Shown here: piece by piece, positions 22,890-33,489 of the stretch | How positions within the stretch are numbered: position 1 is the stretch's first letter | Layout: each line of letters starts with the position of its first letter | Source of the DNA: Microdochium bolleyi | Taxonomy: Eukaryota > Ascomycota > Sordariomycetes > Xylariales > Microdochiaceae | Reading direction: 5' to 3' | DNA length: 64,000 nucleotides | Assembly (NCBI GenBank): GCA_001566295.1 | Contig: KQ964275.1 | Span: 97,399-161,398, forward strand | The notes under the pieces: model-generated | The model's database searches: none | Told to the model about the DNA's origin: nothing | What the model saw: the letters and a program-made list of their open reading frames with translations, nothing else | Translations under genes and position numbers: made by a program

Positions 22890-25324
22890 ATGGCGGGAGC
22901 AAGTACTGCCGTGTGGCCTCGTTTTCAAGTCGTCATCAGCAGCAAGGACGGCACAGTCTTCCCCTCCTTTCCAAGCAGCGACCTCTCGGGTGGCGATGCC
23001 GACAAAATCCTCCTGGCTGATATCAGGACCCGTGCCGCAATGTGCGTAGGGCGTGATGCAATCTAGAGAATTAACATGGTCTGGACCCGTAGACTAAAGT
23101 GTGATTCTATCCGCAGCTCGACAAAGCTCAAGTTCACTGCTGAAGGCTCGGCTTCTGTTGGCGACGAGACGGTATTATCGTACTACATGTCCCTGCGGGG
23201 GGTGGTAAGCTTCATGCCGCAATTTCTCCCCATGTGGCACATAGGCAACTAAGTAATCCTAGGATATCAAAACCCCAAAGACGAAAGACGCAAGCACACC
23301 GACTTCTGCTGAGACGCCGACCGTCAAGATCGACCTCATTCTTGGTGGCTTCAAACTCACCCCGACAGCCCCAGCCATTGACCCGGCGAAGTATCAGCAG
23401 GAGATCGAGAAACTCCTCGTTGTCGATCAGAGCGGTGCCGCCAAAGTAGGCGATTTGAAGAAACTTTCTGACACGCTAGGAGCACTCCGCGCAGATTCGA
23501 TCGTCACTGGTGCCGCCCAAGGGTAACTTCACCTTCGCACGAGCAGTGTTGTACGGACAAGCTGACAGCCTTAAAATCCTCAGCGCACAGAGTGATTTCA
23601 CAAAAGAGCCGCTTGACTTGACCGAGGGTCAATGGGACTACGTCCTTAGGAATACACGTGCCATCCACGGATGGTACAACAAGGGCAATGTGCTGATCAA
23701 GGCCAAGAAAAGAGGTAGGCCAATCCGGATATGTTTAGAAACGAACAATGCCGGACGGCTAACACTGGCTTTGCGAAAAAGCCTTTGATCTTGTGCCATT
23801 ATCGCACACAATGGATATGCCTGAGAACGGCACGCCGACTGAAAAAGTGAGCCAATGTCTCTTCAGTTGCAAGTGCCAGGCTATCAGACAGGCTGACGTC
23901 TCCCACGAACAGGGCTCGACGCTGGCCATGCCGCCGTTCTATATCAACGATGATGCGACAGTCGATGTTACAGAGACTCGTAGTGCTTTCGAACGTGAAT
24001 TGGCGGATTCAGGCTTCAGTTCGCTCGCCGTGAAAGCCACAGGGTAAGAGCTTACCTTCATATCCTGATATAGGGTAGACGAATAGTTTCTGAGCTGGAA
24101 ACCTTTACTCTGCAGAGGGGGCGGTGCCATGGGTAGCTCGGCTACCGCATCGCTGGCCTACGAGAAGGAGCACTCGGAGGCCTCAAAGACAATCGAAGCG
24201 AGCACAGTCCAGGCCGTGCATGTGGCTTACAAGGTATGTCAAGCGAAAATTATCAAGTTTGCTCAGTGTGGCGGCCCTCGGTCCAGAATGAACTGACACA
24301 CTTTTCTCAGTTCCCCCGTGTTTCCATCGAGCTGGACGCCTACTGCTTGCGACTTACCGCAGAGGCCAGACATAGAGCTTTGGGCGTATCGTCTGTGACA
24401 GATGTAGATCGATGGTCCCGAGAATTGGGTAGGTCTGGCACTTGAAGGATGTCTTCAGCAGCCAGTTGTGGTCATGCCAACTGACAAGTTCCAAGGCAAC
24501 GTCTTCGCCCTCAACTTCACACTTGGCGGCGAGCTTACCAGCTCCCGTCTCTACAACAGCCAGGATCATGGAAGTCTCGAGTCGTTCAAGGACTCGGTCA
24601 AAGAGGCCGCTGGTATGAGCATCACAAGTCCATACGCAACCGGGGGGTTCAGCGTAGGCAGTGTGCAGGCCGGCGAGCACACCGCGGGCGTAAGATCTGC
24701 AAGTCAGAGCGCACGACTCGCTTGGAAGGCCCGTGGTGGGAACACGCTTCTGTGTTCCAAGTAAGTCCCCTTGTCTTTTTTCGAGCCGCGCTCAACTGTT
24801 GACGAATGAACCTGTAGCCCGCCGTTATGGACCGGTACCATCAAGGATTACCGGCTGTGGCGCATCATGGACATAAGTACCAAGCACTGCCTGCTCGCGT
24901 GTTCACAGAGCACCTTTTCTGATGAAAACAGCAACAATGCCTCGTCCAGATGCTCAGTCTTGTTGGCGACGTCGACGTTCGCGCGGGCCAGCGCCTGAGA
25001 GATCCACAGACATGGGCAAACGACAAGAACAATAACATCAACAACAACAATGCTCCGTCTGGAGGCGGGGAAGAGGCTGACAGTGACCGAGCCTGGAATG
25101 CGCTCTACGACATCTTCAACAAGCCTAACGGGCATCCCGTGGCGACGGCCATCCAGGACTTTTACAACAGCGCCAAATTTGACCTCGGCGAGTACAACAA
25201 GTCCTTGGGGCCAGATGGACAGGAGCTCCACCTCGAGAGCAAGCTTTCCTGGGGCGAGCTTGACCTGGAGCACAAGGTGTGTGTCGGCATCCTGGCGAGC
25301 AGGAAGAACATTGTCCAGATTTGA
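22890..25324 (+). CDS. MACPF-like (perforin-family) protein, one splice site doubtful
   Basis: Best model: 22890-23041, 23117-23204, 23263-23445, 23495-23714, 23782-23846, 23913-24043, 24116-24233, 24311-24428, 24466-24760, 24818-24872, 24932-25324, about 605 residues. The intron 23847-23912 is a multiple of three and may be retained. No signal peptide. MACPF-like marks are a small-residue and Gly/Ala/Ser-rich segment followed by FPRVSIELDA, the LGGEL turn where the family has its double glycine, and NPPLW...LWRI near the end of the domain. The classical YGTHF part of the signature is not present. MACPF proteins oligomerise into membrane pores. An Asn-rich linker precedes a C-terminal domain of about 100 residues. 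The donor after 24872 reads ATAAGT, not GTAAGT, so the gene may be damaged. Divergent from the helix-rich gene. Confidence 0.65.
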
Positions 25325-26080
25325 ACGCATTTCCTGGAGTGGGATGCTTGGCGATCTTGCAAGTGGATGCTACGCGAGTCGAGATAGCTGTTCTGTCCGT
25401 ATGAGTCCTCCACCAACATGACTTGAGGAAGGTTCTCGCGGCTAGTGCTGGCTCTAGATCGCGCCATGAAGGGCATCGCCCTGCAGAATAGGAACTAGAA
25501 CATGAAGCAAATAGTGACTTTCACAGTTGGCTACGATGTCTGTTGCAGAGCGGCAGTACGGTTTCTGAGACGTAAAATAGCTCGGCGCTCGCAGAAGAAT
25601 TTGCTCATAACAAAAAGCCAGAAGGCAGACTCAGATGGCCACTGTCGAGACCGCGCAATGTAGCAACCAGCAGGGACAGCGACGACTCTTGCTGTTGCGC
25701 CGAATTCTGCACCCACTCGACACATCTTCTTGACTCAGGAAGGCTGGAGGCACTCTTCAATGCCATGCGGTGGCGCCAGCAAGGAAGAGGCTAGCCCTGG
25801 ACTTTTGATCAGAGATCAGCCGGACATCCCGGTCGATCCATTGCTGAGCTGCCCGTCCAAAACTTGCACGAACAGTCGGTCCCCGGAGAGTGGAATTTCC
25901 GTGGCGACAGGCCGTGGTGGCTGAAGCTCCGCAGAATGTCAAACCCATTGGCGCTACACGGAGCAACGCTACCATAGCCTAGGCCGGCGGCTCTGACGAG
26001 GGTGGCGTCATGATTCGTATCTGGAGCGTTTCGTGGGGCAAGAGATCGGGCGATGGAAAGATTACAGGCCACAGTCTGGC

Positions 26081-26096
26081 GGGGGGGGGGGGGGGG
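26081..26096 (+). repeat. G16 homopolymer
   Basis: Sixteen consecutive G in noncoding DNA. Such tracts are error-prone in sequencing, so the exact length is uncertain. Confidence 0.8.
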
Positions 26097-27937
26097 ACAA
26101 GTGGCCTCTGAACTTAAAGCCATTGTGTACCAGCAGCGGGCTGGACTTGTAGTGCTGTGATACATTGTACAAGACCGGCGGCATGGTGGCCGTTGGATGG
26201 CGGTAACCTACCACTCTGCTGGGAAGGCTCCAAGTCACAGGAGGGAATCTGGAATGCACGATTCAGTAATGCGGGCATGCTGTGGATAAGCCTCTCGGGG
26301 TCTAGATGTCAGACCTATGCCCAGACTGCCAGAGGATGAGCAGAAAACTCCAACGGAGGGCCCTACTGATAGCTTCCCCAAGGGGGCGTTTTGCTCAGCC
26401 CGAAGGAGATCTGTGGCGCGGCTCGGGGCCAATCTGATGGGAAAGGGGAGCTCCAGCAGTAGCTCAGTAGCGCTGCTAACCGACTGGGAGATCGACAGGG
26501 CGAAGAGTGTAAGAAGAAAAGGTGCCGCGCCAAGACGTTGCGCCCACTAGACCGCTAGAAAACTGTTTCATGGGCGGGATTCTCCCGAATGTTTCCCGAT
26601 CGGGGATGAGGCTGTCGGGAGATCCGCTTCACGAGGTACAGAGGCGAGACGCAGCCTAATACCGAGAGAGGGAACGAACCATGGGTCCAGCGAATCATGG
26701 TCATGCCGCTGGTGTCTGCGGGACGACCTCCCCATTCCAGGAAAGTGCGGACGTGGGGGATGTCTCACTCCGCATTGCTGAGCAGCTGAAAATAGCTGCT
26801 GCAGAATTCTGCATGGTGCCTGCAGGGCCAGACAATCTTGGCGGACCGGTGCCGAGAGACGCACGTCAGACTGACAGGCTGCAGCCAGCCCGACGCAGGC
26901 ACGGGCACTTCCGCAGCCCCGGCCAAGCCGCCGGGACTACTGCGCGACGGATCTATCCCTACCTTAGTATGCTCGGTGCGGCCCCGCAGATGGAGATGCC
27001 GCTTCGGGCCCGTCCGGTGGCTGTCGTAGGCCAGGCGGCTGCTGCATAATCCCCTTCAACCCTCAAGGTAGCACCAGCTGTGACCTCCTCCTCGCGATCA
27101 GCCACATAGGATTCAGCACCTGCGAGCATTGGAATTTGGTTCTTCTCCCTTGTTGCTCCGTACACTCTAGATGGCACGATCAGCAGAGATCTCCCGAGAT
27201 CAGCATTCACCCTCGCAACGCTCTTCCAGGTTGCCCGACAGCCAGGCAGTCCTATCACTGGACAGCGCCCTCAATATCTTGACTAGATGCAGTTAGTCGG
27301 TCCCTGGCCGACGCCCGGTTCTGTCGACCGATCCAGACCTGCCCATATTGGCCGCGGCAAGGTTTGCCTAGTCGTGTCTCACCTGACCGAAGTAACCGCC
27401 CACCTGTGAACCGCGGGCGAGATACCTCCTCAGACGCCGGATTTGGCAAGGTCTGGCGACTCGGTCCCCGCCGAGATGGTGCCAAGCGCCAGTCCACGGG
27501 TTCTGTTGTCAAGCTGCATCCATCGAGCGTCTCGACGCGCAGAGAGGGACCTGCCTTAGCCGCACAGTCACGTTCTCTGACTATTCCACGACTTCCGTCC
27601 GTCCCGCATCTCCACTCCGCCTGGACAGAGCTCACAGCTTCAAAACGAGCTGCCATGGAGCTCTCTCAACCCCTCCCCGATCCGAGTTCCCCACAGCGAG
27701 GCTGGAGCCTGGACCCCTGCGGTGTTCGTCCGCACTCTCTACTAGCGCAGCCCTGGGATGCCAGCTCGGCGATCCCAAGTCCTAGTGTATCCGCCGGGAT
27801 GATTTTTCGGGGTGGACGAAGTTCCATCGGCTCGGCCTCGCGCTTGGAATCGTTCTCTCGGCGCTACCAGGCAGTTGGGACGCACTAGAAGGATTCCATC
27901 CAACGCTCCGGGTGGTTATCCGGAGGCAACATACTTG

Positions 27938-27945
27938 TATATAAT
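27938..27945 (+). promoter_or_regulatory. TATA-like box of the GLEYA gene
   Basis: TATATAAT, 121 bases before the ATG at 28059. Confidence 0.5.
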
Positions 27946-28058
27946 GCCTCGACATCTTCCCGTTGTCAAGGTGTCTTTCTTGGATCATCAGCAGCTTCAC
28001 ATCCACAACAGTCTCTACAACACAGTCTCTACAACACCAGAGTCACAACACCGCCAAC

Positions 28059-29681
28059 ATGCGCGCCTCCACCTTCATTGCCGCAGCCCTGCCCCTGGGC
28101 ATCTCTGCTATGCCCGCTCCTGCCATCATTGAGGACCGCGGCCTCATCTCCGACTTAGTTTGCATTCCTTACAACATCGTCGTCAACCAAATCCTCGCCG
28201 ACTTCACAGGCATCAAGTTCTGCGCCCAGTACATCAAGGTGCCCTCCTTGACCATCACCAGCATCGTCACCTCCTCGGCACAGGCCGTCACCATCACCGC
28301 ACCCATCACGATCAACGGCGGGGGTGCCGTGACCGTCACAAACCTGGCAACTACTACTCTCCAAGCCGGCGTTGCTGCTCCTATCACGAGCCTGGTGACG
28401 GTATCTGTTACCGTGCCGACTGCTACCACGGGCGTCACCTGCCTCAACAGTGCCTACTCGGCCCCGACCATTGTCAAGCGCGACGCCGAGATCACCGAGG
28501 CCCCCGACGCTCGCAAGGGCAAGCACTCCACCAAGAGCAAGAGCCACAAGCACAAGTCCTCCAAGACCAAGCACCACCACCACACCGGTGTCCTCCGCGA
28601 GTTTGAGCCCGTCCAGACCGCTGCCGCTCCCTGGAAGCGTGAGGAGCAGCCCAAGCTCGTGGCCCGCCTGCTCAACCTCTTCGGTGGTCTCTTCGGCGCT
28701 CCGGCCCCGACTCCGGCCCCAGCCCCGGCCCCGGCTCCAACTCCTGCCCCTGCCCCTGGCCCTGGGCCCCTCGGAGTCCCGACTCCCGTCACCAACGGCC
28801 CCATCGCCGGCGCTGTGAGCACCATTGGCGCCCTGAACGGTGTCACCGTCCCTCGCCCGGCTTACATCCCCGCCTACTACGCTGACGGCATCATTTCGAC
28901 CCTGTGCAACTGCGCTGGCATCCCCACCCAGACTGCCACTGTCGTCTCGACCTCGGTCATCGCGGCCAAGACCGTCACCCTCGCGCCCACAACCACGGTC
29001 AACCCGGGCAGCAAGGTGACCATCGTCAACACCATCACGATTACCCCCGCCGCCGCCGCTGGTAAGACTGTGACTTCTACAGTTACTAGCACTGTCGGCT
29101 CCGTCGCCACATCCATCGCCGCCAACGGCCTTGTCTACCAGAAGTTCCCCTCCACCTTCGACGGATACTCTCAGAATGCCGGCTTCGGCGCTGACACCTT
29201 CCACGGCAAGACTCCTGACTTCAGTGGTGTCTGGAGCACGCTCAACTTTGCCACCCCATACTGGCCCAGCATGGATGTCGACTTCACCCTGCAGCTTGAC
29301 AAGGCCGCGCCCTTTGACGTCGATATGGCCGCGCTCCTGTTCTCGGGCTTCTTCCTCGCGCCCCAGACCGGCTCATACACCTTCTCCGTCCCCGCCGAGT
29401 ACAACGACAACTTCTCGGAGTTCTGGACCGGCGATGCCGCGCTCAGCTGGGCCGACTCGGGTTCCGCCTTTAAGGCTATCCGCACGTCGAACAACTCCAA
29501 GGGCGGCTCGACCACGGTCAAGCTCAACGCGGGCGATGCCATGCCCTTCGCCTACCTCTGGGCCAATGGCGGCGGTGCTGGCCGCTCTGCCTTCAACATT
29601 GTCTTCCCTGACGGCAGCTCGCCTTCGGACTTCTCCAAGCTGTTCGTCCAGGCCTGCTCTGACAACGTCTTTGCTCACTAA
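28059..29681 (+). CDS. Secreted GLEYA-domain adhesin-like protein
   Basis: Intronless, 540 residues from the ATG at 28059. I preferred this start over the longer frame because a clean signal peptide (MRASTFIAAALPLGISA) follows. Order: a Thr/Val-rich beta region with TVT repeats (about 50-140), a basic Lys/Ser/His stretch ending in HHHH (about 160-180), a Pro-Ala tandem stretch (about 220-245), a second Thr/Val-rich region (about 290-350), then a C-terminal domain from about 355 resembling GLEYA/PA14-like lectin domains (LLFSGFF, GSYTFSV, then FWTGDAALSW). GLEYA domains bind glycans and serve in surface adhesion. No C-terminal GPI signal is evident. The two Thr/Val-rich regions are similar to each other, suggesting internal duplication. 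Confidence 0.85.
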   Translation: MRASTFIAAALPLGISAMPAPAIIEDRGLISDLVCIPYNIVVNQILADFTGIKFCAQYIKVPSLTITSIVTSSAQAVTITAPITINGGGAVTVTNLATTTLQAGVAAPITSLVTVSVTVPTATTGVTCLNSAYSAPTIVKRDAEITEAPDARKGKHSTKSKSHKHKSSKTKHHHHTGVLREFEPVQTAAAPWKREEQPKLVARLLNLFGGLFGAPAPTPAPAPAPAPTPAPAPGPGPLGVPTPVTNGPIAGAVSTIGALNGVTVPRPAYIPAYYADGIISTLCNCAGIPTQTATVVSTSVIAAKTVTLAPTTTVNPGSKVTIVNTITITPAAAAGKTVTSTVTSTVGSVATSIAANGLVYQKFPSTFDGYSQNAGFGADTFHGKTPDFSGVWSTLNFATPYWPSMDVDFTLQLDKAAPFDVDMAALLFSGFFLAPQTGSYTFSVPAEYNDNFSEFWTGDAALSWADSGSAFKAIRTSNNSKGGSTTVKLNAGDAMPFAYLWANGGGAGRSAFNIVFPDGSSPSDFSKLFVQACSDNVFAH

Positions 29682-31373
29682 GCTGGAGGATCACTGGGTG
29701 CACTCCGGTTGGGATTTTGACTTAATTTTTTGCATAGGGCTTGGAGTTTACGGATCTTGACAATTTACCCTGGAAAACAGGAAACAAAACATCATTTTTT
29801 GATAAAATATTTGGGGCGTTTCAGGCATAGATTTGGTTCATTTTCATATACTAGCAGATCGAACTATCAGAAACAAAGAGACAAAGCCTTATTCTCCATT
29901 CAGATTCATATCCATGTCCGTACTCATCGTTCTTTGTGCTTTCCCTCCAGAAGGTGTTTTCCGCTTCGCGCCTGCTCAATTAAACGGTCTTCGAATTTTC
30001 CGCCGTCTTTGATTTGTTTAAACATTGGGAGTCTGTCCGTCGTACTGGTAAAGCCCGCGCCCTTCCTGATGGTGTCGTCATAGCTGTCGTTGATTTGGCT
30101 TGTCTAGCTCTCTTCGCTTTGCCAGAAAATACTGCTAGACTTCCAACTTCACCAACGGGGATCATGGCTGGCCTCACCAATATTCGCCATGAAACTATCT
30201 TTGTGTCCTGTCGCATAACCCAAGGCCTGTCATCATACCTCGTCATGCCATCTCTAGTTCTGAGGATGAGAACATGCACCCTCCTTCAGACCATATTTTC
30301 TGAGCCGTTCTTGATCGAATCGCGTATATCACTGACCCCCAACTGTAGTCTACTTCTCATGGTGCGTTGCTTTGGCCGTTTCAAGCTTCGAACCCAGCCT
30401 TCTCACATGCCTGGCACTCTCTCCTCGTGCCGCGTCTTCTTTGCAGTTTGCCCCAGATCCCAGAGCTAACCATAACAATGAACACAATACCCAAGAAGCA
30501 TGAGATGATTGCATATTTCTCTGTCCATTTCGCCCGCCCCCATCCCTGATAGCCTATGTAGAGGATGGCCACCTTGGGAAATGTGACAGCCGACGCAACG
30601 ACAACGAATCCTATATCGCGCCAGTCGTTCCTAGACAATAAAGGCTCATCCTGCAGGTGCTGTACAGGATTAGAGGCAGCACCAGGGAAATCTGCGCTCC
30701 GAGATTCGGCTGTGAGAATGCCCAGTAACCCGTCAGTCGTGGCCGAGTCTCAGACCTTGAGGAAGGCTGAGAAAGGGCTGACTGGTCGCCTTTCCATGAC
30801 TGGCCTGAATTGGGAAAACCGGCCTCGCCAGGCTTGGACTGCGCCACGATTTCTTGCTGCGATACGATGAACAGAAACAGGAACAGACGCACGACGTACA
30901 TCCGAGCCCTCGAATGGTCGATTGCGGTGAGGACGAGTACTAAGGTGGACGTCGGGGACTTGCTTGGAGGTTGGAGAATCTTCATTGGTAAGAAAATGCC
31001 CCGTGACATTTCTTAATTCTGGCCCAGCTGCGCCACAGTGCTGTTGGTTCCTGCAAGTTGTTGATTCCAGCACATGCATACACTGCCACAAAAGTACAGT
31101 GCAAGTTTAGATGGATCCCGAACTTAGCTATATGCCATTCAATCTTCGAGACTTCAACGTTCAGCTCTACGACCTTGAAGACGTCTTCACTGCAGTTGCG
31201 AGCGCGGCCTACGCCGTTCAAGGAGGGACTTGCTGAACTTTGGGTATATTATGTATCAGTATAGAAGCCTGGCTTGTGCCAGTGGGATATCAGTATTTGC
31301 AGAATTCGAGAAAAGCACTCGGATCAGAGACACGCGCGCGTGGTGTCAAGCCACCACCCTCAACCCTGCTCGC
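29682..31373. other. Mostly intergenic, one weak membrane-protein candidate
   Basis: Apart from the weak minus-strand candidate at 30381-30638, no frame has support. The GLEYA 3' flank is AT-rich near 29710-29830. Confidence 0.4.
30381..30638 (-). CDS. Possible small two-helix membrane protein or exon
   Basis: The minus-strand frame has two strong hydrophobic helices (IGFVVVASAVTFPKVAILYI and an ISCFLGIVFIVMVSS-type stretch) separated by a charged loop, and a basic tail with a CxxC pair. It opens on a non-ATG codon, so if real it is a 3' exon. Another minus-strand frame upstream (start near 30890) carries a signal-like hydrophobic run, but no clean splice joining the two in phase was found. 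Possibly a decayed or mis-modelled gene. Confidence 0.25.
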   Translation of the reverse strand: MSRNDWRDIGFVVVASAVTFPKVAILYIGYQGWGRAKWTEKYAIISCFLGIVFIVMVSSGIWGKLQRRRGTRRECQACEKAGFEA

Positions 31374-32183
31374 TTAGAGTTCCTCGACACTGACGATCGC
31401 GTCGCCCGGGATCGAATTCAGGATCAGATACTCGTCCTCGCTATACTCGTATGCCAGGCCTTGCTCTTCCACAAACAACTCCATGCTGAACACGGCGTCA
31501 CCACAGGCGGCCGCTCGGGTATTGCTCAGCCGTAGCAGCGTCGCTACGTCAATCTTGTACAGCAGTTTTGTACCGTCGCCGTAGACTGTCCTCGCCCAGT
31601 TCCGCGCGTGCGTCTCGCTGCTGAATGCGGAGAGGAAGCAGCTGGGCGGGCTGCTGCTGCTCCACACGATGTGGCTCTCGACTGCGGATAGCTTGTGATC
31701 GTCATTTACAAAGCCACCGCACGTGACAGCGGCGAAAAGGGATCCAGTGTCCTCATCTTCGATGTGTTGGCTGTTGCCATGCGTCACCCGCCAAAGCGTC
31801 TTGGGTAAGCCGTGAAGGTCCGAAGGCGTGGGTGTACCGTCTATATCCAAATCATATCCCACTTGGGAGCCGTCCTCGCAGTCGTCTTCGTAGATGTATC
31901 CGTAGCTGGATCCATAGTAGTTGCCTCCATATTCTTCTACTCCTCCATTTTCCGAGCCGTCACTGTAGGAATCGGCATGGTCGTCGTTCTCGTCATCATC
32001 GTCGATAACAATGAGGCTGTCGTCCTCATCCTCGTCGATCACAATGAGGTTATCATCCTCGTCGCTGTCGATAGCAATGAGGTCGTGGATCGCACACTCG
32101 TCATCTTCGATGATAATGATGCCTTTATTGTTGTCTTCGTTGTCGTCGTCAATGATGATGAGGACCTTGTTTCTCAATGCCAT
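31374..32183 (-). CDS. Acidic-repeat protein with DUF7587-like, possibly ADP-ribosyltransferase-like domain
   Basis: Intronless, 269 residues from the ATG at 32183, the first Met in frame. The first ~95 residues are built of repeats alternating Ile/Leu/Val pairs with Asp/Glu runs (LIVIDEDEDDS type), then a Tyr/Gly-rich stretch. The C-terminal ~140 residues begin KTLWRVTH and contain FLSAFSS and end with SEDEYLILNSIP, the flow of fungal DUF7587 proteins. The placement of Arg132, Ser185 and Glu249/Glu251 (an ExE) resembles the R-S-E triad of ADP-ribosyltransferases; this is my inference, not an established assignment. No signal peptide, so the protein probably acts inside the cell. Neighbours give no pathway clue. 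Confidence 0.65.
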   Translation of the reverse strand: MALRNKVLIIIDDDNEDNNKGIIIIEDDECAIHDLIAIDSDEDDNLIVIDEDEDDSLIVIDDDDENDDHADSYSDGSENGGVEEYGGNYYGSSYGYIYEDDCEDGSQVGYDLDIDGTPTPSDLHGLPKTLWRVTHGNSQHIEDEDTGSLFAAVTCGGFVNDDHKLSAVESHIVWSSSSPPSCFLSAFSSETHARNWARTVYGDGTKLLYKIDVATLLRLSNTRAAACGDAVFSMELFVEEQGLAYEYSEDEYLILNSIPGDAIVSVEEL

Positions 32184-33489
32184 GGTAATCGCTGGAGCTG
32201 CTTCTGAGTCGATCTCGGTTGTTCGAAGCTTGTGTGAAACGCAAGTCGGTGCACTAGCTTTGATGCCCACGTCCGCAAAAGACCGTGGGGTCTTACTGCT
32301 GCCTCTGCTGCCAGATGTGATGTCTACCTAAGAGTTGGGTATGCCTGACCTCTGCGAGGTGTGGGCGATGACAACCCAGCCGCTGCGGCTGAGGCTGGCT
32401 GTAACGGTGCCCCTCTCGCCAAGACAATCAGGCATGATTCCGCGGGCGGTGGACGTGCCCCAGAAGGCCGACATGTATGCGGCCGCCGATCCATGAGGCT
32501 TGACTTGTTGTTGGCCTCCTGCAGGCTGTGTAGTCACTCGCACAAGGCAGACTCGGCATGGGCGTTGCCACGATGAATGCCTTCTCCGTTCTCTTCTATC
32601 TGAGCTGCTGTCGAGCATGCATGGGTCCCTGCCTCGTCCCACTCACACTGCGCAACGATCATTAGCTGAAGAAGTGGTTGGAACGACCAGGCTTTACTAA
32701 TCAAGTGTCGCTGCAGCAAGCGCTGAACCCCAAACTTCTGTGTTTCCGAGTATTGATGTAATGTAATCATTTCTTAACGCACCCCTTGGTTTCGCCAGTC
32801 TTCTGCGCCGTGCACGAACTCAACAGCATCCGTCCCAGCTCTACGCGCCAAACTTTCTTCTCTTCGCTGGGCAAACCGGCGCCGATCTTCCTGCTCCTCC
32901 GCCATGACTGGATGCTTTGTTGGTGATTCGCTGTCAACCTGGATATCAACATACCACTCTGATTTTGGCAAGCCGAATCTCTCTAACAGAATAGCAAGAT
33001 CTTTGAATCAGCTGGCTTCGACGCAGCTTAAGGAGACATGTGATCGAGCTGAATTTTCTTGCTGTAATGAGCACTTCGTTCGTCACTGACGTCGCCGCTC
33101 TCCTTGCTCAAATAAAAGTCTGTCTCTGACACTTCACCGGGCCAGATCAGTTGACACACTACTATCCTCTGACCAGGTAACTGGCACCATAGGCTTTCGG
33201 TGGGCTCTGGGCAACTGGAGGATCCTGCGCCGCAGCGCTTACATCTTTCGTGGTAGCCATGCTGGCTGGTTCGCCATTATGGGATGCTAGTCGTGGCGTC
33301 TTGAAGATTGCCATTTAGCTGGGCGTGTGACCAGCTGTCCGTCAAAAATTATCCATTGATGGTCGGCATGCATCTTCCTGTATCATCACTCACGCAACGC
33401 AGTTTTGAGCCAGATAACAAGTACAATCGCAGTGCGCTTGTTCTATCAGAATAACCTGCATAAGATCGACCATGCACTACTCAGATCAA
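32184..33489. other. Intergenic, no gene seen
   Basis: Short frames only, without motifs. It holds the upstream region of the acidic-repeat gene and the 3' flank of the hydrolase. Confidence 0.5.

Larger units (their letters stand above)
25325..28058. other. Intergenic, 2.7 kb, no gene seen
   Basis: No open frame with motifs. It holds a 16-G homopolymer at 26081-26096 and, at the right end, the promoter and leader of the GLEYA gene, including a short direct repeat of CAGTCTCTACAACA near 28010-28036. Confidence 0.5.

Noticed and set aside
20032..25324. Aegerolysin partner for the MACPF-like protein
   Set aside because: The neighbour is 454 residues and helical, unlike the ~135-residue beta-sandwich aegerolysins.
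28155..29204. 349-codon Gly/Asp/Val-rich frame opposite the GLEYA gene
   Set aside because: It is the antisense shadow of a strongly biased coding region.
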